Assembly (NCBI GenBank): GCA_002411345.1
Contig: DHSL01000041.1
Span: 98,282 to 104,145, forward strand
DNA: 5,864 nt
DNA from: Bacteroidales bacterium UBA5287
GTDB lineage: Bacteria; Bacteroidota; Bacteroidia; Bacteroidales; Dysgonomonadaceae
Reading direction: 5' to 3'
This document shows, in pieces, positions 5,829 to 5,864 of this stretch (position 1 is its first letter; every line of letters starts with the position of its first letter). Under the pieces are notes generated by a model. That model was given only the letters and a program-made list of their open reading frames with translations. It did not search any database and was not told the origin of the DNA. Both the position numbers and the translations under genes were made by a program.

Positions 5829-5841
5829 CTTTTAATTGAAC
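5829..5841 (+). repeat. Degenerate terminal repeat (trailer end)
   Basis: Only the first 13 bases of the repeat (CTTTTAATTGAAC) are present; from base 5842 the sequence departs completely from the consensus. This is the only imperfect repeat in the interior of the window. In most arrays the leader-distal repeat is the one that decays at its 3' end, so this marks the old end of the array and agrees with the orientation given by the ATTGAAAT handle. Without the 3' half, the repeat lacks the Cas6 cleavage site and the handle. Confidence 0.9.
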
Positions 5842-5864
5842 GTAAGCATTCGGTCTACTCCGTC
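5842..5864. other. Start of the array's downstream flank
   Basis: Twenty-three bases follow the broken repeat. They are visibly richer in G and C than the repeats and resemble neither repeat nor spacer. The stretch is too short to show a gene, terminator or mobile-element end. Confidence 0.7.

Larger units (their letters stand above)
1..5841 (+). CRISPR. Large CRISPR array, 90 spacers, probably type I-B
   Basis: A 29-bp repeat beginning CTTTTAATTG and ending GGAATTGAAAT alternates with 90 unique-looking spacers of 34-39 bp, mostly 35-37. There are 89 full repeats, in which I see no substitution, plus a truncated copy at each end: the left one is cut by the window edge, the right one is genuinely broken. 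The array would be transcribed as a pre-crRNA and cut within each repeat to give guide RNAs against invading DNA. The repeat's last eight bases, ATTGAAAT, match the 5' handle made by Cas6 in type I-A, I-B and III systems, so the plus strand is the crRNA strand. Repeat and spacer lengths fit type I-B best (moderate confidence); type III is the main alternative. The leader and any cas genes must lie left of base 1. The uniform repeats, even near the old end, suggest an intact array. Confidence 0.99.
1..5841 (+). ncRNA. Pre-crRNA transcript region
   Basis: The array should be transcribed left to right from a promoter in the leader outside the window. Cutting eight bases before each repeat end would give crRNAs carrying a 5' ATTGAAAT handle, one spacer and a 21-nt 3' repeat remnant, often trimmed further. 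Direction rests on the handle motif and on the decayed right-hand repeat. I see no convincing internal promoter or terminator. Confidence 0.75.

Noticed and set aside
1..5841. A tandem repeat or minisatellite, or a retron- or tracrRNA-like system, instead of CRISPR
   Set aside because: Exact 29-bp repeats, size-constrained unique spacers, the ATTGAAAT handle and one decayed terminal repeat are diagnostic of a CRISPR array. No reverse transcriptase, tracrRNA anti-repeat or other partner is present.

Overview
The window is the interior and distal end of one very large CRISPR array, and nothing else. A 29-bp direct repeat (begins CTTTTAATTG, ends GGAATTGAAAT) recurs about every 65 bp from base 1 to base 5841. 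I count one left-truncated repeat at the window edge (1-21), 89 full repeats in which I see no base change, one broken terminal repeat (5829-5841) and 90 spacers of 34-39 bp. No protein-coding gene, tRNA, rRNA, cas gene or leader is present. All reading frames longer than about 60 codons are artefacts on the minus strand, where the repeat translates as ISIPNGSIK or FQFLMVQLK.

Orientation: the repeat ends in ATTGAAAT, which matches the 8-nt 5' handle left on crRNAs by Cas6 in type I-A, I-B and III systems. The only degenerate repeat lies at the right end, where the trailer is expected. The array is therefore read left to right, with the leader (and possibly cas genes) beyond base 1. Repeat length, spacer length and handle fit type I-B best; type III cannot be excluded without cas genes. 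The host is AT-rich. The array does not identify it further; Bacteroidota or a low-GC Firmicute are only guesses.

The interest is in the spacers. Most have at least one open frame and many read as ordinary protein sequence, as expected of phage genes. Several targets can be recognised: the last codons of a single-stranded DNA-binding protein (spacers 1 and 48, both ending DDLPF-stop), an amino-DNA methyltransferase (spacer 17 ends in DLIITDP; spacer 44 reads DPFMGSGTT in reverse; spacer 43 may be its next segment), and a CxxC zinc-ribbon-like protein (spacer 49).

Many spacers are related to one another. Four sets contain identical copies (9/70, 11/39, 61/62, 64/76) and there are diverged versions of one target (1/48, 58/66, 64/84). 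In 58/66 all three differences are synonymous in one shared frame. Two further pairs look like overlapping protospacers (68/75, 20/57). Copies share the exact left boundary but differ by 0-2 bp at the right, suggesting repeated, PAM-anchored acquisition from a family of related phages. I found no new system beyond this array.
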